Part shown: piece by piece, positions 6,869-16,954 of the stretch
Layout: each line of letters opens with the position of its first letter
How positions within the stretch are numbered: position 1 is the first letter of the stretch
DNA from: JBBTQS01 sp964627055
GTDB taxonomy: Bacteria; Patescibacteriota; Patescibacteriia; Magasanikbacterales; JBBTQS01
Assembly (NCBI GenBank): GCA_964627055.1
Contig: CAZVGV010000001.1
Coordinates: 27,649 to 91,648, forward strand
DNA: 64,000 nt
Direction: 5' to 3'
Position numbers and translations under genes: made by a program
The notes under the pieces: model-generated
Databases searched by the model: none
The model's input: only the letters and a program-made list of their open reading frames with translations
What the model was told of the DNA's origin: nothing

Positions 6869-9800
6869 ATGCAGTACAAGCGCAACCGCAACATGGCGGC
6901 AGAGCGGAAGTATTTCACCTCCGTTCTCCCAGCGATGGAGACACCGGATCTGATTCAGATCCAAAACACGTCGTACAAGTGGTTCTTCGACAAGGGGATC
7001 CGCGAATTGTTCGAGGAAATTTCCCCGATCAAGGATTTCACAGGCCGTGACCTGGCGCTTTCGTTTGAGGATTACTACCTCGACGAGCCGAAGTTCGACG
7101 AAATGCAGTGCCGAAAGAAGAACATCACGTTCGAGGCACCACTTCGCGTCAAGACACGTCTTGTGAACAACCGCACCAAGGACGAGAAGGTGCAGGAAGT
7201 GTATTTGGGCGATGTACCTATCATGACTGACCGCGGTACCTTCATTGTGAACGGTATCGAACGTGTCATTGTTTCGCAGCTTATTCGCTCCCCAGGTGCG
7301 TTCTTCACCTCTGAGAACGTACGTGGACGCAAGTTCTACGGCGCAAAAATCATCCCAAACCGCGGTGCTTGGATCGAAATCGAAACCGACAGCAACAACG
7401 TACTTTGGGTAAAGGTAGACCGTAAGCGTAAGGTGGCTGCAACCACGCTCTTGCGTGCGTTTGGCTACTCGGAATCTGAAGAAATCCGCAAGCTCCTCAA
7501 GGACGTTAACACCCACCCACAGATTGACTACGTCGAGGCAACGCTCAAGAAGGACTCTGCAAGCAACGAAGATGAAGGTCTCCAGGAAGTATACAAGCGT
7601 ATTCGTCCAGGTGATCTCGCAACCGTAGACAACGCACGCTCGCTCATCCACGCGATGTTCTTCAACTTCGATCGCTACGATCTCGGTCGCGTGGGTCGCT
7701 ACAAGATGAATGAGCGCTTCTCCATGCCAACAGTTGAGGCAGACCTCGAAGGCAAGGCAGCGCGCACGACCCGTATTCTCACTAAGGAAGATATTCTTCG
7801 TATCATTCGCGAAGTGATCCGTCTCAATGTGAGCCAGGAAGAAGCGGATGATATTGACCACCTGGGCAACCGTCGCATCCGTGCGATTGGTGAGCTTGTA
7901 CAGAACCGTTTCCGTATCGGTCTCTCTCGCATGGAGCGCATTGTGAAGGATCGCATGAGCACCTACGAGATTGAAGGACTCACTCCAAGCAAACTTATCA
8001 ACGCTCGCCCAGTGATCGGCGCAGTGCGTGAGTTCTTTATGAGCTCGCAGCTTTCGCAGTTCATGGACCAGACCAACCCACTTGCAGAACTTGAACATAA
8101 GCGCCGTCTTTCGGCTCTTGGGCCTGGTGGTCTCTCCCGCGATCGTGCAGGGTTCGATGTTCGTGACGTGCACCCAACGCACTACGGACGTATTTGTCCT
8201 ATTGCAACTCCTGAAGGACCGAACATTGGTCTTGTAGGTCACCTTGCTTCATATGCAATCGTGAATGACTACGGATTCATTGAGACTCCGTACCGTAAGG
8301 TAGTACAAGAGAAGGGTCGCGCACGCGTGACCGATGAAATCGTATACCTCAACGCATTCCAGGAAGAGAAGTCGGTAACCACTATTGCAACGACACCAGT
8401 AGATGAAAAGGGATACTTCATTGATACAAAGGCCCCAGTTCGCCGTCACGGTGAGCCAGGGTTCGAAGATGTGACCAACATCGACTACATGGATGTAGCA
8501 AGCAACCAGATTATCTCGATTGCTACCTCCATGATTCCGTTCCTTGAGCACGACGATGCAACGCGTGCGCTCATGGGAACGAACATGCAACGTCAGGCAG
8601 TACCATGTATCACACCAGACGCTCCATTTGTTGGAACGGGTGTAGAAAAGACTGCTGCGCGCTACTCTGGCCACGTACTCTTTGCAGAGGAAGATGGTGA
8701 AGTGGTGTCGGTAGATGGTACGCAGGTAACGATCAAGTACAAGAAGAAGGGTGAGAAGAAGATCGTGCTTAACAAGTACTTGCGCAGCAACCACTCCACC
8801 GCAATCAACCAGCGTCCTATTGTACGCCCTGGTCAGAAGGTGAAGGCGGGTGACGCACTTGTAGATGGACCATCCACAGAGAACGGTGAACTTGCTCTTG
8901 GTCAGAACGTACTTGTGGCATACATGGTTTGGGATGGCTTCAACTACGAAGACGCTGTCATTATTTCTGAGCGTCTCGTACACAACGATCGATTCACCTC
9001 GATTCACATCGAGGACTACATGGTCGATGTGCGCGAAACCAAGCTCGGGCCTGAAATGGTTACCTCTGATATCCCGAACGTTTCGGAAGAGAAGCTGAAG
9101 AACCTCGACTCCGAAGGTGTTGTCCGCATCGGTGCAGAAGTGAAGTCCGGCGACATCCTCGTAGGTAAGATCACACCAAAGGGCGAAACCGAACTTTCTG
9201 CGGAAGAAAAGCTACTTCGCGCGATCTTCGGTGAAAAGGCACGTGATGTACGTGACTCTTCGAAGTACCTCGAACACGGTGAACACGGTAAGGTAATCGA
9301 GATCAAGACCTTCAGTGCAGACGACGGCGACAAATTGCAGCCAGGTGTTATCAAGCAGCTCCAGGTTACGGTTGCTGACATGCGTAAGGTGCAGGTAGGT
9401 GACAAGGTTGCAGGTCGCCACGGTAACAAGGGTGTTATTTCCCGCGTTGTTCCAGTGGAAGACATGCCATTCCTTCCAGATGGTACACCTGTAGACATTA
9501 TTCTCTCGCCGCTGGGTGTCATCTCGCGTATGAACCTCGGTCAGATTCTCGAGAACCATGCAGGTCTTGCAGCAAATGCGCATGGTCATCGCGTAGCTAC
9601 GCCACCACTTAACGGTCTTACTGAAGAGCAGATCAAGGAGTTGCTTGAGAAGGCAGGCTTGCCAGTAAATGGTCAGGCGCAGCTTCTCGACGGCCGCACC
9701 GGTGAACCGTTTGATCACAAGACAACGGTTGGATACACGTACGTGCTCAAGCTCAACCACATGGTTGAAGACAAGATTCACCAGCGTTCTATCGGACCAT

Positions 9801-10147
9801 ACTCGCTCGTATCGCAGCAGCCACTTGGTGGTAAGGCACAGTTTGGTGGTCAGCGCTTCGGAGAAATGGAAGTGTGGGCACTTGAAGCGTACGGTGCTGC
9901 AAATACCTTGCAGGAAATTCTTACGATCAAGTCAGACGATGTTCCAGGCCGCAGCAAGGCATACGAATCAATTATCAAGGGCGAATCCATCACGCGCATC
10001 AACATTCCAGAATCCTTCCACGTACTTACACGTGAATTGAAGGGTCTCTGTCTCGATGTTGAATTGCTCAAGCGCGATGGCGACACGTATACCCCGCTCA
10101 CCGAAGAGGAAGAGATGGGTGCATACGATGAAGATCGTTCACGCTAA
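6869..10147 (+). CDS. rpoB: RNA polymerase beta subunit
   Basis: The beta subunit forms one jaw and half of the active centre of RNA polymerase. The 1092-aa protein shows the family's blocks in order: the N-terminal NTSYKWFFDKG region, the lobe with GTFIVNGIERVIVSQL, the rifampicin region with SQLSQFMDQTNPLAELEHKRRLSALGPGG (in two stretches, SQLSQFMDQTNPLAELEHK and RRLSALGPGG), and the C-terminal GGKAQFGGQRFGEMEVWALEAYG clamp. It is near the short end for rpoB. A TTG at 6863 is also in frame; I prefer the ATG at 6869. No SD is seen. rplJ-rplL, which usually precede rpoB, are absent. rpoC follows after 11 bases. Confidence 0.97.
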   Translation: MQYKRNRNMAAERKYFTSVLPAMETPDLIQIQNTSYKWFFDKGIRELFEEISPIKDFTGRDLALSFEDYYLDEPKFDEMQCRKKNITFEAPLRVKTRLVNNRTKDEKVQEVYLGDVPIMTDRGTFIVNGIERVIVSQLIRSPGAFFTSENVRGRKFYGAKIIPNRGAWIEIETDSNNVLWVKVDRKRKVAATTLLRAFGYSESEEIRKLLKDVNTHPQIDYVEATLKKDSASNEDEGLQEVYKRIRPGDLATVDNARSLIHAMFFNFDRYDLGRVGRYKMNERFSMPTVEADLEGKAARTTRILTKEDILRIIREVIRLNVSQEEADDIDHLGNRRIRAIGELVQNRFRIGLSRMERIVKDRMSTYEIEGLTPSKLINARPVIGAVREFFMSSQLSQFMDQTNPLAELEHKRRLSALGPGGLSRDRAGFDVRDVHPTHYGRICPIATPEGPNIGLVGHLASYAIVNDYGFIETPYRKVVQEKGRARVTDEIVYLNAFQEEKSVTTIATTPVDEKGYFIDTKAPVRRHGEPGFEDVTNIDYMDVASNQIISIATSMIPFLEHDDATRALMGTNMQRQAVPCITPDAPFVGTGVEKTAARYSGHVLFAEEDGEVVSVDGTQVTIKYKKKGEKKIVLNKYLRSNHSTAINQRPIVRPGQKVKAGDALVDGPSTENGELALGQNVLVAYMVWDGFNYEDAVIISERLVHNDRFTSIHIEDYMVDVRETKLGPEMVTSDIPNVSEEKLKNLDSEGVVRIGAEVKSGDILVGKITPKGETELSAEEKLLRAIFGEKARDVRDSSKYLEHGEHGKVIEIKTFSADDGDKLQPGVIKQLQVTVADMRKVQVGDKVAGRHGNKGVISRVVPVEDMPFLPDGTPVDIILSPLGVISRMNLGQILENHAGLAANAHGHRVATPPLNGLTEEQIKELLEKAGLPVNGQAQLLDGRTGEPFDHKTTVGYTYVLKLNHMVEDKIHQRSIGPYSLVSQQPLGGKAQFGGQRFGEMEVWALEAYGAANTLQEILTIKSDDVPGRSKAYESIIKGESITRINIPESFHVLTRELKGLCLDVELLKRDGDTYTPLTEEEEMGAYDEDRSR

Positions 10148-10158
10148 CGCTCACCACT

Positions 10159-13100
10159 ATGATGCATACCGATACAATGCACACCATGGAATTTGACGCG
10201 ATTCGCTTGCGCGTCGCTTCCCCCGAAGTTATTCGCGGTTGGAGCAGTGGTGAAGTTGCAAAGCCAGAAACCATCAACTACCGCACCCAGAAGCCAGAAA
10301 AGGGCGGTCTCTTCGCCGAAGAAATCTTCGGACCAACGAAGGATTGGGAGTGTTACTGTGGTAAGTACAAGAAGATCCGCTACAAGGGGATTGTGTGTGA
10401 CAAGTGTGGTGTAGAAGTGACGCACTCGTTGGTTCGCCGCGAGCGCATGGGCCACATCGAACTTGCTGCACCAGTGGCACATATCTGGTTCCTCCGCTCG
10501 ATTCCGTCGAAGATTGGTACTATTTTGGATCTCTCTATTCAGACATTGGAGAAGGTGATTTACTTCGCCAACTTCATCGTGACTGATGTAGATACAAAGT
10601 TGCAGGAGGAGACGCTTGAGATGCTCAAGGAAGAATACAAGAGCAAGCGCAAGCAGATCATGGGCGAGTTCAAGCAGAAGGCAGATGCAGCGCGCGAGAA
10701 GAAGGGCGACGTAACAGCGGTAGAGAAGGAAGGCGAAGAAACGCTTGCAGCACTTGAAGAGGATTACGTGCTCACGGAGCGCGAAATCAAAGAGCTTGCT
10801 CCATTGCGCATTCTCTCCGAGACAGACTACCAGGAGTTGTCCATGCGTTATGGTCATATCTTTGATGCACAGATCGGTGCAGATGCAATTCAGTATCTCT
10901 TGAAGCGTCTCGACATTCCGAAGACCATTGAAGCACTTGAAGTAGAAGTGAAGGAGAACAAGACAGCAAAGCGCGATAAGTTGATCCGCCGTCTCAAGCT
11001 CCTCAAGTCACTTCACATCAACGAGATCTCTCCTTGGTGGATGATCCTCAACGTGATTCCGGTGATCCCACCAGACTTGCGTCCGATGGTTGCGCTCGAC
11101 GGTGGACGATTTGCTACGTCTGACCTTAACGATCTCTATCGCCGTGTAATCAACCGCAACAATCGTCTCAAGCGCTTGCTCGAACTCAATGCGCCAGAAG
11201 TTATTGTGCGCAACGAAAAGCGCATGTTGCAGGAGGCTATCGACGCGCTCATCGACAACGATGCACGTCGCAGCAAGACCGTTACAGCGTCGACCGGTCA
11301 GCGCCGCAAGCTTCGCTCCATTGCTGACCTTCTCAAGGGTAAGCAGGGACGCTTCCGCCAGAACTTGCTTGGTAAGCGTACTGACTACTCTGGACGTTCG
11401 GTAATCGTTGTAGGTCCGAACATGCAGATGAATGAGTGTGGTATTCCAAAGCGCATGGCATTGGAACTCTTCAAGCCATTCGTGATGAGTGAAATCATCA
11501 AGCGCGGTCATGCACACAACGTTCGCTCTGCATCACGATTTATCGAGGCAGATCACGATGAAGTGTGGGACATTCTTGAAGAAGTGACAGCGAATACGCG
11601 CGTACTTCTCAACCGTGCTCCGACCCTTCACCGTCTCGGTATCCAGGCATTCAAGCCACGTCTCATTGAAGGTAAGGCAATTCGTATCCATCCGCTCGTA
11701 TGTACTGCGTTCAACGCTGACTTCGACGGTGACCAAATGGCTGTGCACGTACCACTTACCGAACAGGCAAAGTGGGAAGCGGAGCATCTCATGGCAGCAG
11801 AGCGCAACATTTTGAAGCCTGCAACTGGTCAGCCAATTGCAACACCAAAGCAGGACATCGTGCTCGGTGCATTCTACATGACCACTATGCGCCCTGTAGA
11901 AGCTGATGTGCCGAAGGAAAAGATGAAGCGTTTTTCCTCTGTGCAGGAAGCCCGCCTCGCATACAAGATGCGCATTATCGCACTCCAGCAGCCTATCGAA
12001 GTGTACTTCGACGGCGCTGATTGCAAGCGCATTGGTGAAGGTGTGCCAACACGCATGGTGACCACGATTGGTCGCGTTGCGTTCAACGATGTGTTGCCAG
12101 CATCCCTTCCTTGGTACAACGAAGTAGTTACTGCAAAGAAGCTTGGTACGATCGTTCGTCTCGTGCTCGAAAAGGAAGGTGTAGAGAACACCGCACGCAT
12201 GCTCGACGGTATTAAGGATCTTGGGTTCAAGTATGTAACCAAGTCTGGATACTCGCTCGGTATGGACGACTTCCCACGTGTTCCAGAAAAGCAGGCGTTG
12301 CTCGACGAAGGTGACAACTCCGTTGCCGAGATCGAAGAGCAGTACCAGGATGGTCTTCTCACCCAGAACGAACGCTACACGAAGATCATCGGTGTTTGGA
12401 CAGATATCAAGGATCGCGTTTTGAAGCACAACCGTAACTCGCTCCACCCATTTGGACCAGTATTTGCCATGATTGAATCAGGTGCTCGTGGTTCATGGGG
12501 ACAGCTGGGTCAGGTGATTGGTATGAAGGGTCTCGTAAGTAACCCAGCTGGTGACATTATCGAACTTCCAGTAAAGGGTAACTTCAAAGAAGGCTTCTCG
12601 GTACTTGAGTTCTTCATCTCGTCCCACGGTGTACGTAAGGGTCTTACTGATACTGCGCTTCGTACCGCTAACGCTGGATACCTCACACGCCGTCTCGTAG
12701 ACGTTGCACAGGATGTAGTGGTATTGGCTGAGGACTGCGGCACACTCGAGGGAGTTATCGTGACTCGCGAAGAGTCTGAGCGCGAAATGGGTGAAACACT
12801 CTCCGAGCGTGTACAGGGACGCTATACCATGTCTGATGTCGTGAACCCACAGACGAAGCAGCTCATTGTTGCAGGTGGCGAGATGATTCTCGAACCACAT
12901 GCACGTGAACTCGAAGCGTCTGGTGTACAGGAAGTACACGTACGCACTGTCTTCAAGTGTCTCTTGCCTAAGGGTGTGTGCTCGCGTTGCTACGGCGTGG
13001 ATATGGCGCATAACAAGCCAGCACAGATGGGTACCGCTGTTGGTATCATCGCTGCGCAGTCAATCGGTGAACCTGGTACACAGCTCACCATGCGTACCTT

Positions 13101-14139
13101 CCATACTGGTGGTGTCGCAGGACAGGACATTACACAGGGTCTTCCACGTGTAGACGAACTCTTCGAAGCTCGCTCACCGAAGAAGAAGGCATTTGTGGCA
13201 GAAGTTGGTGGTATCGCACACATTGAATCTGCAGAAGGCAAGATCATCGAGCATAATGGAAAGCGTATCTTCGAAGGCCGCCGTGGTCAGAAGATCGTGA
13301 ACATTGCGTACGATGGTGTGCGCGAAGATTCATTCCCAGTTACAGACAAGGATACGATCCATGCTATTGATGGTAAGGGTGTTGCCGCAGGCGATCTTCT
13401 CATCGAGAAGGCTGATGGTACCAAGATCGTGGCTCCAATCGCAGGGATGATCCGCGTGCAGAAGAAGGCGGTTACGCTTTCAGGAACTGGTTCGACCAGC
13501 AAGGAGTACATCATCCCATTGGGATTCAAGATTCTTGTGTCCGAGGGTGACATGGTGAACGTCGGTGATGCACTTACCGAAGGTCACATGGATCTCCAGC
13601 AGCTCTTCGAACTCAAGGGCAAGGAAGCAGTCCAGCGCTACATCCTCAAGGAAATTCAGGACATCTACGCTTCGCAGGGTCAGAAGCTCAATGACAAGCA
13701 CATTGAGATCATTATCCGCTCGATGTTCTCCCGCGTACTTGTTGAAGACGCTGGTGACACCGATCTTATCCCAGGTGAAGTGGTAGAAAAGGCACAGTGG
13801 TCTGCAGCAAACGCAGAGCTCGAGAAGGGACAGAAGAAGGCAGTAGTGAAGGAATTGTTCCTCGGTATCTCTCGTGTTTCGCTCTCGACCCAGAGCTTCC
13901 TCTCATCCGCATCATTCCAGGAGACTGCAAAGGTGCTCATCAATGCAGCAGTTACCGGAAAGGTGGACTACCTCGAAGGTCTCAAGGAAAACGTTATCAT
14001 CGGTCGTAAGATCCCAGCTGGTACTGGTTTCTCCGGTGGCATCAGTGCGCAAGAACTTGCAACCGCAGCTCGCGGATTCAAGTCTGCAGCAGCGATGGCC
14101 TACGCAGAAGCAGCCCCAGAGGCACCTGCAGCCGAATAA
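10159..14139 (+). CDS. rpoC: RNA polymerase beta-prime subunit
   Basis: The beta-prime subunit holds the catalytic magnesium site. The 1326-aa protein has an N-terminal zinc site (CYCGKYK near residue 63, then CDKCGVEV), the catalytic loop NADFDGDQMAVHVPL near residue 517, a second zinc site region with CLLPKGVCSRCYG near residue 933 and the trigger-loop region with AAQSIGEPGTQLTMRTFHTGG. A lysine/glutamate-rich insertion of coiled-coil type (about residues 150-215) follows the N-terminal zinc region. ATGs at 10159, 10162, 10177 and 10186 are all possible starts. It is co-transcribed with rpoB. Confidence 0.97.
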   Translation: MMHTDTMHTMEFDAIRLRVASPEVIRGWSSGEVAKPETINYRTQKPEKGGLFAEEIFGPTKDWECYCGKYKKIRYKGIVCDKCGVEVTHSLVRRERMGHIELAAPVAHIWFLRSIPSKIGTILDLSIQTLEKVIYFANFIVTDVDTKLQEETLEMLKEEYKSKRKQIMGEFKQKADAAREKKGDVTAVEKEGEETLAALEEDYVLTEREIKELAPLRILSETDYQELSMRYGHIFDAQIGADAIQYLLKRLDIPKTIEALEVEVKENKTAKRDKLIRRLKLLKSLHINEISPWWMILNVIPVIPPDLRPMVALDGGRFATSDLNDLYRRVINRNNRLKRLLELNAPEVIVRNEKRMLQEAIDALIDNDARRSKTVTASTGQRRKLRSIADLLKGKQGRFRQNLLGKRTDYSGRSVIVVGPNMQMNECGIPKRMALELFKPFVMSEIIKRGHAHNVRSASRFIEADHDEVWDILEEVTANTRVLLNRAPTLHRLGIQAFKPRLIEGKAIRIHPLVCTAFNADFDGDQMAVHVPLTEQAKWEAEHLMAAERNILKPATGQPIATPKQDIVLGAFYMTTMRPVEADVPKEKMKRFSSVQEARLAYKMRIIALQQPIEVYFDGADCKRIGEGVPTRMVTTIGRVAFNDVLPASLPWYNEVVTAKKLGTIVRLVLEKEGVENTARMLDGIKDLGFKYVTKSGYSLGMDDFPRVPEKQALLDEGDNSVAEIEEQYQDGLLTQNERYTKIIGVWTDIKDRVLKHNRNSLHPFGPVFAMIESGARGSWGQLGQVIGMKGLVSNPAGDIIELPVKGNFKEGFSVLEFFISSHGVRKGLTDTALRTANAGYLTRRLVDVAQDVVVLAEDCGTLEGVIVTREESEREMGETLSERVQGRYTMSDVVNPQTKQLIVAGGEMILEPHARELEASGVQEVHVRTVFKCLLPKGVCSRCYGVDMAHNKPAQMGTAVGIIAAQSIGEPGTQLTMRTFHTGGVAGQDITQGLPRVDELFEARSPKKKAFVAEVGGIAHIESAEGKIIEHNGKRIFEGRRGQKIVNIAYDGVREDSFPVTDKDTIHAIDGKGVAAGDLLIEKADGTKIVAPIAGMIRVQKKAVTLSGTGSTSKEYIIPLGFKILVSEGDMVNVGDALTEGHMDLQQLFELKGKEAVQRYILKEIQDIYASQGQKLNDKHIEIIIRSMFSRVLVEDAGDTDLIPGEVVEKAQWSAANAELEKGQKKAVVKELFLGISRVSLSTQSFLSSASFQETAKVLINAAVTGKVDYLEGLKENVIIGRKIPAGTGFSGGISAQELATAARGFKSAAAMAYAEAAPEAPAAE

Positions 14140-14156
14140 ACAAAACGTGCTATATA

Positions 14157-14190
14157 CCAACACCCGCCCACAAGGCGGGTGTTGGCGTTT
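14157..14190 (+). terminator. Terminator after rpoC
   Basis: A perfect 12-base-pair stem (14157-14168 with 14174-14185), loop CACAA, followed by CGTTTTG. It separates rpoBC from yebC. Confidence 0.85.
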
Positions 14191-14228
14191 TGCCTCCGAA
14201 TTGCTAAGGTGTGGGTGAACCAAAAACT

Positions 14229-14960
14229 ATGTCAGGACACTCGAAGTGGCACAACATTCAGGGACGTAAGGGCGCGCAGGACAAGCGTAAGGCTGCGGCG
14301 TTCACACGCGTGGCACGCGCAATCACGCTTGCAGCACGACAGGGTGGAGGATCGATGGATACGAATTTTGCCCTGCGACTTGCCGTAGAGCAAGGACGAG
14401 AGGTGAACATGCCGAAGGACAATATTGATCGAGCTATTCGTAAGGGTACTGGTGAAGACAAGGACGGCGCCGTGCTTGAATCTGTCACGTACGAAGGATT
14501 TGGACCTGCGAAAGTTGCGGTCATTGTGGAGACACTCACAGACAATCGCAATCGTACCGCGGCGGATGTGAAATCCATTTTCAATAAGGCTGGGGGAGCT
14601 GTGGGTGCACAGGGGAGTGTTTCGTGGCAGTTCCAGCATGTAGCGGTGGTGCGTGTGAGCGCAGAGAATACAGCGAAGATCGCAGATCGCGATACTGCTG
14701 AGTTGGCGCTCATTGATGCAGGTGCAGAAGACGTAACGTGGAACGACGAAGGACTGACCGTACTCGGGCCGATTGAATCGTTACATCGCATGACCGAGGC
14801 TGTGCGGGCACTTGGTGTGTCACCAGACGCCGCTGCAATTGAGTGGCGCGCGAAGGAGACGGCTGCTGTACCAGAAGATTCGCGTGAAGCAGTGGAAGAT
14901 TTTTTTGCTGCGCTGGATGAGTACGACGACGTGCAGGAGTGGTATACCAACGCTCAGTAG
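14229..14960 (+). CDS. yebC: YebC/TACO1-family protein
   Basis: The 243-aa protein begins MSGHSKWHNIQGRKGAQDKR, the diagnostic N-terminus of YebC/PmpR proteins, and continues with MPKDNIDRAIRKGTG and FNKAGGAVGAQGSVSW. Family members have been described as transcription regulators. They have also been described as translation factors that relieve ribosome stalling, so the exact role here is uncertain. A GTG six codons upstream (14211) is in frame, but the conserved start is the ATG at 14229. Its stop lies one base before the ruvC start, so the two are probably translated together. yebC-ruvC is a common pairing in bacteria. Confidence 0.95.
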   Translation: MSGHSKWHNIQGRKGAQDKRKAAAFTRVARAITLAARQGGGSMDTNFALRLAVEQGREVNMPKDNIDRAIRKGTGEDKDGAVLESVTYEGFGPAKVAVIVETLTDNRNRTAADVKSIFNKAGGAVGAQGSVSWQFQHVAVVRVSAENTAKIADRDTAELALIDAGAEDVTWNDEGLTVLGPIESLHRMTEAVRALGVSPDAAAIEWRAKETAAVPEDSREAVEDFFAALDEYDDVQEWYTNAQ

Positions 14961-14961
14961 T

Positions 14962-15441
14962 GTGGCACGACGTATCCTCGGCATTGACCCTGGATTTGGC
15001 CGCATGGGCTATGCGGTAGTTGAGGAAGTAGGACGTGAACAGTTCTCGGTTCGCGCGTATGGCTGCATCGAGACGCAGAAGGAACAGCCGTTCCCACAGC
15101 GTCTCATTGAAATTGCCGATGCAACTGAGAAGCTGTTGGCTGAGTTCCAGCCAGAGTCTATGGCCATCGAGCAATTGTTCTTCAGCAAGAATGTTACGAC
15201 AGGAATTAATGTAAGTCATGCACGTGGTGTAATCGTGTTGTGCGCAGCGCGTGCGGGTGTGAAGATTCTCGAATTTAACCCGCTACAAATCAAACAAATC
15301 ATCACAGGCTACGGTGGTGCTAAGAAGGATCAGATGCAACGCATGGTGCAGGTGCTGCTGCGGCTCAAGGAGATGCCGAAGTCTGATGACGCGGCTGATG
15401 CGATTGCGGTAGCGCTTTGCGGATTTTTAGCGCGGGTGTAG
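14962..15441 (+). CDS. ruvC: Holliday junction resolvase RuvC
   Basis: RuvC cuts Holliday junctions symmetrically with RuvAB. The 159-aa protein starts at a GTG (VARRILGIDPGFGRMGYAV). It has the RNase-H-fold acidic residues: Asp in GIDPG, Glu in MAIEQLFF and the Asp pair in KSDDAADAIAVAL near the end. Length is normal. The open frame extends upstream to 14812 through yebC, but the conserved ILGIDPG start fixes the GTG at 14962. ruvA and ruvB are not in this window. Confidence 0.95.
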   Translation: MARRILGIDPGFGRMGYAVVEEVGREQFSVRAYGCIETQKEQPFPQRLIEIADATEKLLAEFQPESMAIEQLFFSKNVTTGINVSHARGVIVLCAARAGVKILEFNPLQIKQIITGYGGAKKDQMQRMVQVLLRLKEMPKSDDAADAIAVALCGFLARV

Positions 15442-15447
15442 AACCGT

Positions 15448-16101
15448 ATGTCAAAGGGCGATGCGAGAGTGCGAATTATAATCAGAAGCGGAAATAAGTA
15501 TTTTCGAGCTGGAAAAGTCACGCTTTCGGCAAAGGGTGAAGTATTCTATGAACCACCACTAGAGTTGAAGTCTACTCTGAGCGAAGAAATTTTTGTTCAT
15601 GTTGCATGGCATGCGAGTGGTTCTGTTTTGCTTAAGATAAAAACCTCTGCAGGAGATATACGCCACATCCCAATTGAAAATGGGGTTGGATTTGTTAAAG
15701 ATCCAGGTGAACGGCAGGAAATTGTTGGGGTAGGTTTTCAGGTACTTTTTTACTTGCGAATTCCTGGTGTTATTTTTTTGTCCGAATGCGACGAACTCAG
15801 GGTGAAAGATCTTGTGTTGGATCTCAATGGGTACCTAGGTGCTTTTGTGTTTGCAACAAGCCTCGTTTCAGGAACGTGCATTGTGGATGGAATCAGTAAC
15901 ATTGAGTCATCGGTTCGCATGGTGGATGGAATTCAGAACCCTAATCGTCTTGATAGTAAGTTTGGGTGCTTAGGAAGAATTTCTGGCAATGCAGATAAAT
16001 TAGTACAATTTCATCTAGAAAAACTGAAATTTCAGTTGCCAAGTGGCAAATGTGAGTTGATAATACCGTCAGACAGTGCAATCTCAAAAGTTATTTTGTA
16101 G
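15448..16101 (+). CDS. Hypothetical protein, AT-rich
   Basis: I do not recognise this 217-aa protein. It starts MSKGDARVRIIIRSGNKYFR and is predicted to be mostly beta-strand with alternating hydrophobic residues and no membrane segment or signal peptide. It has no obvious catalytic motif. The first half (about 1-90) resembles a small beta-sandwich by composition only. It starts 6 bases after ruvC and could be read through from it. Base composition is visibly more AT-rich than yebC-ruvC, and codon choice (TTT, ATT, AAA) differs, hinting at separate origin. A strong shared terminator follows. Confidence 0.6.
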   Translation: MSKGDARVRIIIRSGNKYFRAGKVTLSAKGEVFYEPPLELKSTLSEEIFVHVAWHASGSVLLKIKTSAGDIRHIPIENGVGFVKDPGERQEIVGVGFQVLFYLRIPGVIFLSECDELRVKDLVLDLNGYLGAFVFATSLVSGTCIVDGISNIESSVRMVDGIQNPNRLDSKFGCLGRISGNADKLVQFHLEKLKFQLPSGKCELIIPSDSAISKVIL

Positions 16102-16105
16102 AAGA

Positions 16106-16152
16106 AACAACGACGCCGCCAGTCCTCATGGAATGGCGGCGTCTGCGTTGTT
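16106..16152. terminator. Shared terminator between convergent genes
   Basis: A long GC-rich stem (16106-16121 with 16134-16152, one bulge) with a 12-base loop separates the + hypothetical gene from the convergent SDR gene. Confidence 0.8.
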
Positions 16153-16166
16153 GGGAATGTCAGCTC

Positions 16167-16880
16167 CTACTTGGGCGCGCGGGGCGCAGCAAGGACTTTC
16201 TGGACGATGTGTTCAGCGAGCTCTTCTGGTGTCTTGATGGCGCTTGCCGGTGCATCGCTAAAGTGCTTGGCTTGCAACGGTGTCGCCACGAGGCCTGGGT
16301 TGACTCTGCGAATGCGGAACTTTTTCGGCAGATCACGTTTGAGCATGCGATTGTAGCCGTCGACCGCTCGCATGGAGTGGACGTAGCCACGCTCGTGATG
16401 CGTGCGTGCTGCGAAGGGGTGCTGTTCGTCGACCTCCTCGGGGAACTTCGATGCCTGCGATGAGACGTCGAGGATCACCGGGTGCTCTGCCTTCTCGAGA
16501 AGTTCGATGCAGGCGTTGAACATGAGGACCTTCGACAGGAAGTTCATTTGGACGTGCGCTGCGATGGACGCGAACGCATTGCCTTCGAACTTCGGATCAT
16601 TGTCGAACGTGAGTCCACCTGCACACTGCACCAGGATGTCGAGGTGGTCATGTGCAGCCGAGAGGTCTTCGCTGAAGTGCCACACAGACTTGGGATCCGT
16701 GAGATCCACAGGGTGTTGGGAAGCATGACCTCCAGCTGCTTCGATTGCTTCGCGAACTGCCGTGAGACGTGTCTCGTCGCGGCCGATGAGAACAACGTGA
16801 TCGACTTCTCGGGCCAATCGCTTCGCTACTGCCTCGCCGATGCCACTACTTGCGCCTGTGACGAGTGCAATCTTTTGCAT
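16167..16880 (-). CDS. Short-chain dehydrogenase/reductase with substituted catalytic lysine
   Basis: The 237-aa protein is a classical SDR by fold: the nucleotide-binding TGASSGIG at residues 8-15, the helix-4 region with VQCAGG in place of NNAG, and VNPGLVATPL after the active site. The catalytic YxxxK should read Tyr166-x-x-x-Lys170, but residue 170 is Met (YVHSM). Loss of this lysine normally abolishes or greatly changes SDR catalysis, so the protein may be an atypical or non-catalytic SDR. The ATG at 16880 is chosen for its GAGGAG SD six bases upstream; the frame is open to 16937. It lies 74 bases after the 2H phosphoesterase gene on the same strand. Confidence 0.8.
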   Translation of the reverse strand: MQKIALVTGASSGIGEAVAKRLAREVDHVVLIGRDETRLTAVREAIEAAGGHASQHPVDLTDPKSVWHFSEDLSAAHDHLDILVQCAGGLTFDNDPKFEGNAFASIAAHVQMNFLSKVLMFNACIELLEKAEHPVILDVSSQASKFPEEVDEQHPFAARTHHERGYVHSMRAVDGYNRMLKRDLPKKFRIRRVNPGLVATPLQAKHFSDAPASAIKTPEELAEHIVQKVLAAPRAPK

Positions 16881-16954
16881 AGGTGACTCCTCTGTCATAC
16901 GACTGATGTTACTGCGGCTTGCCACCGCCTGTAGCATGTAGCGTACCAGTCAAT

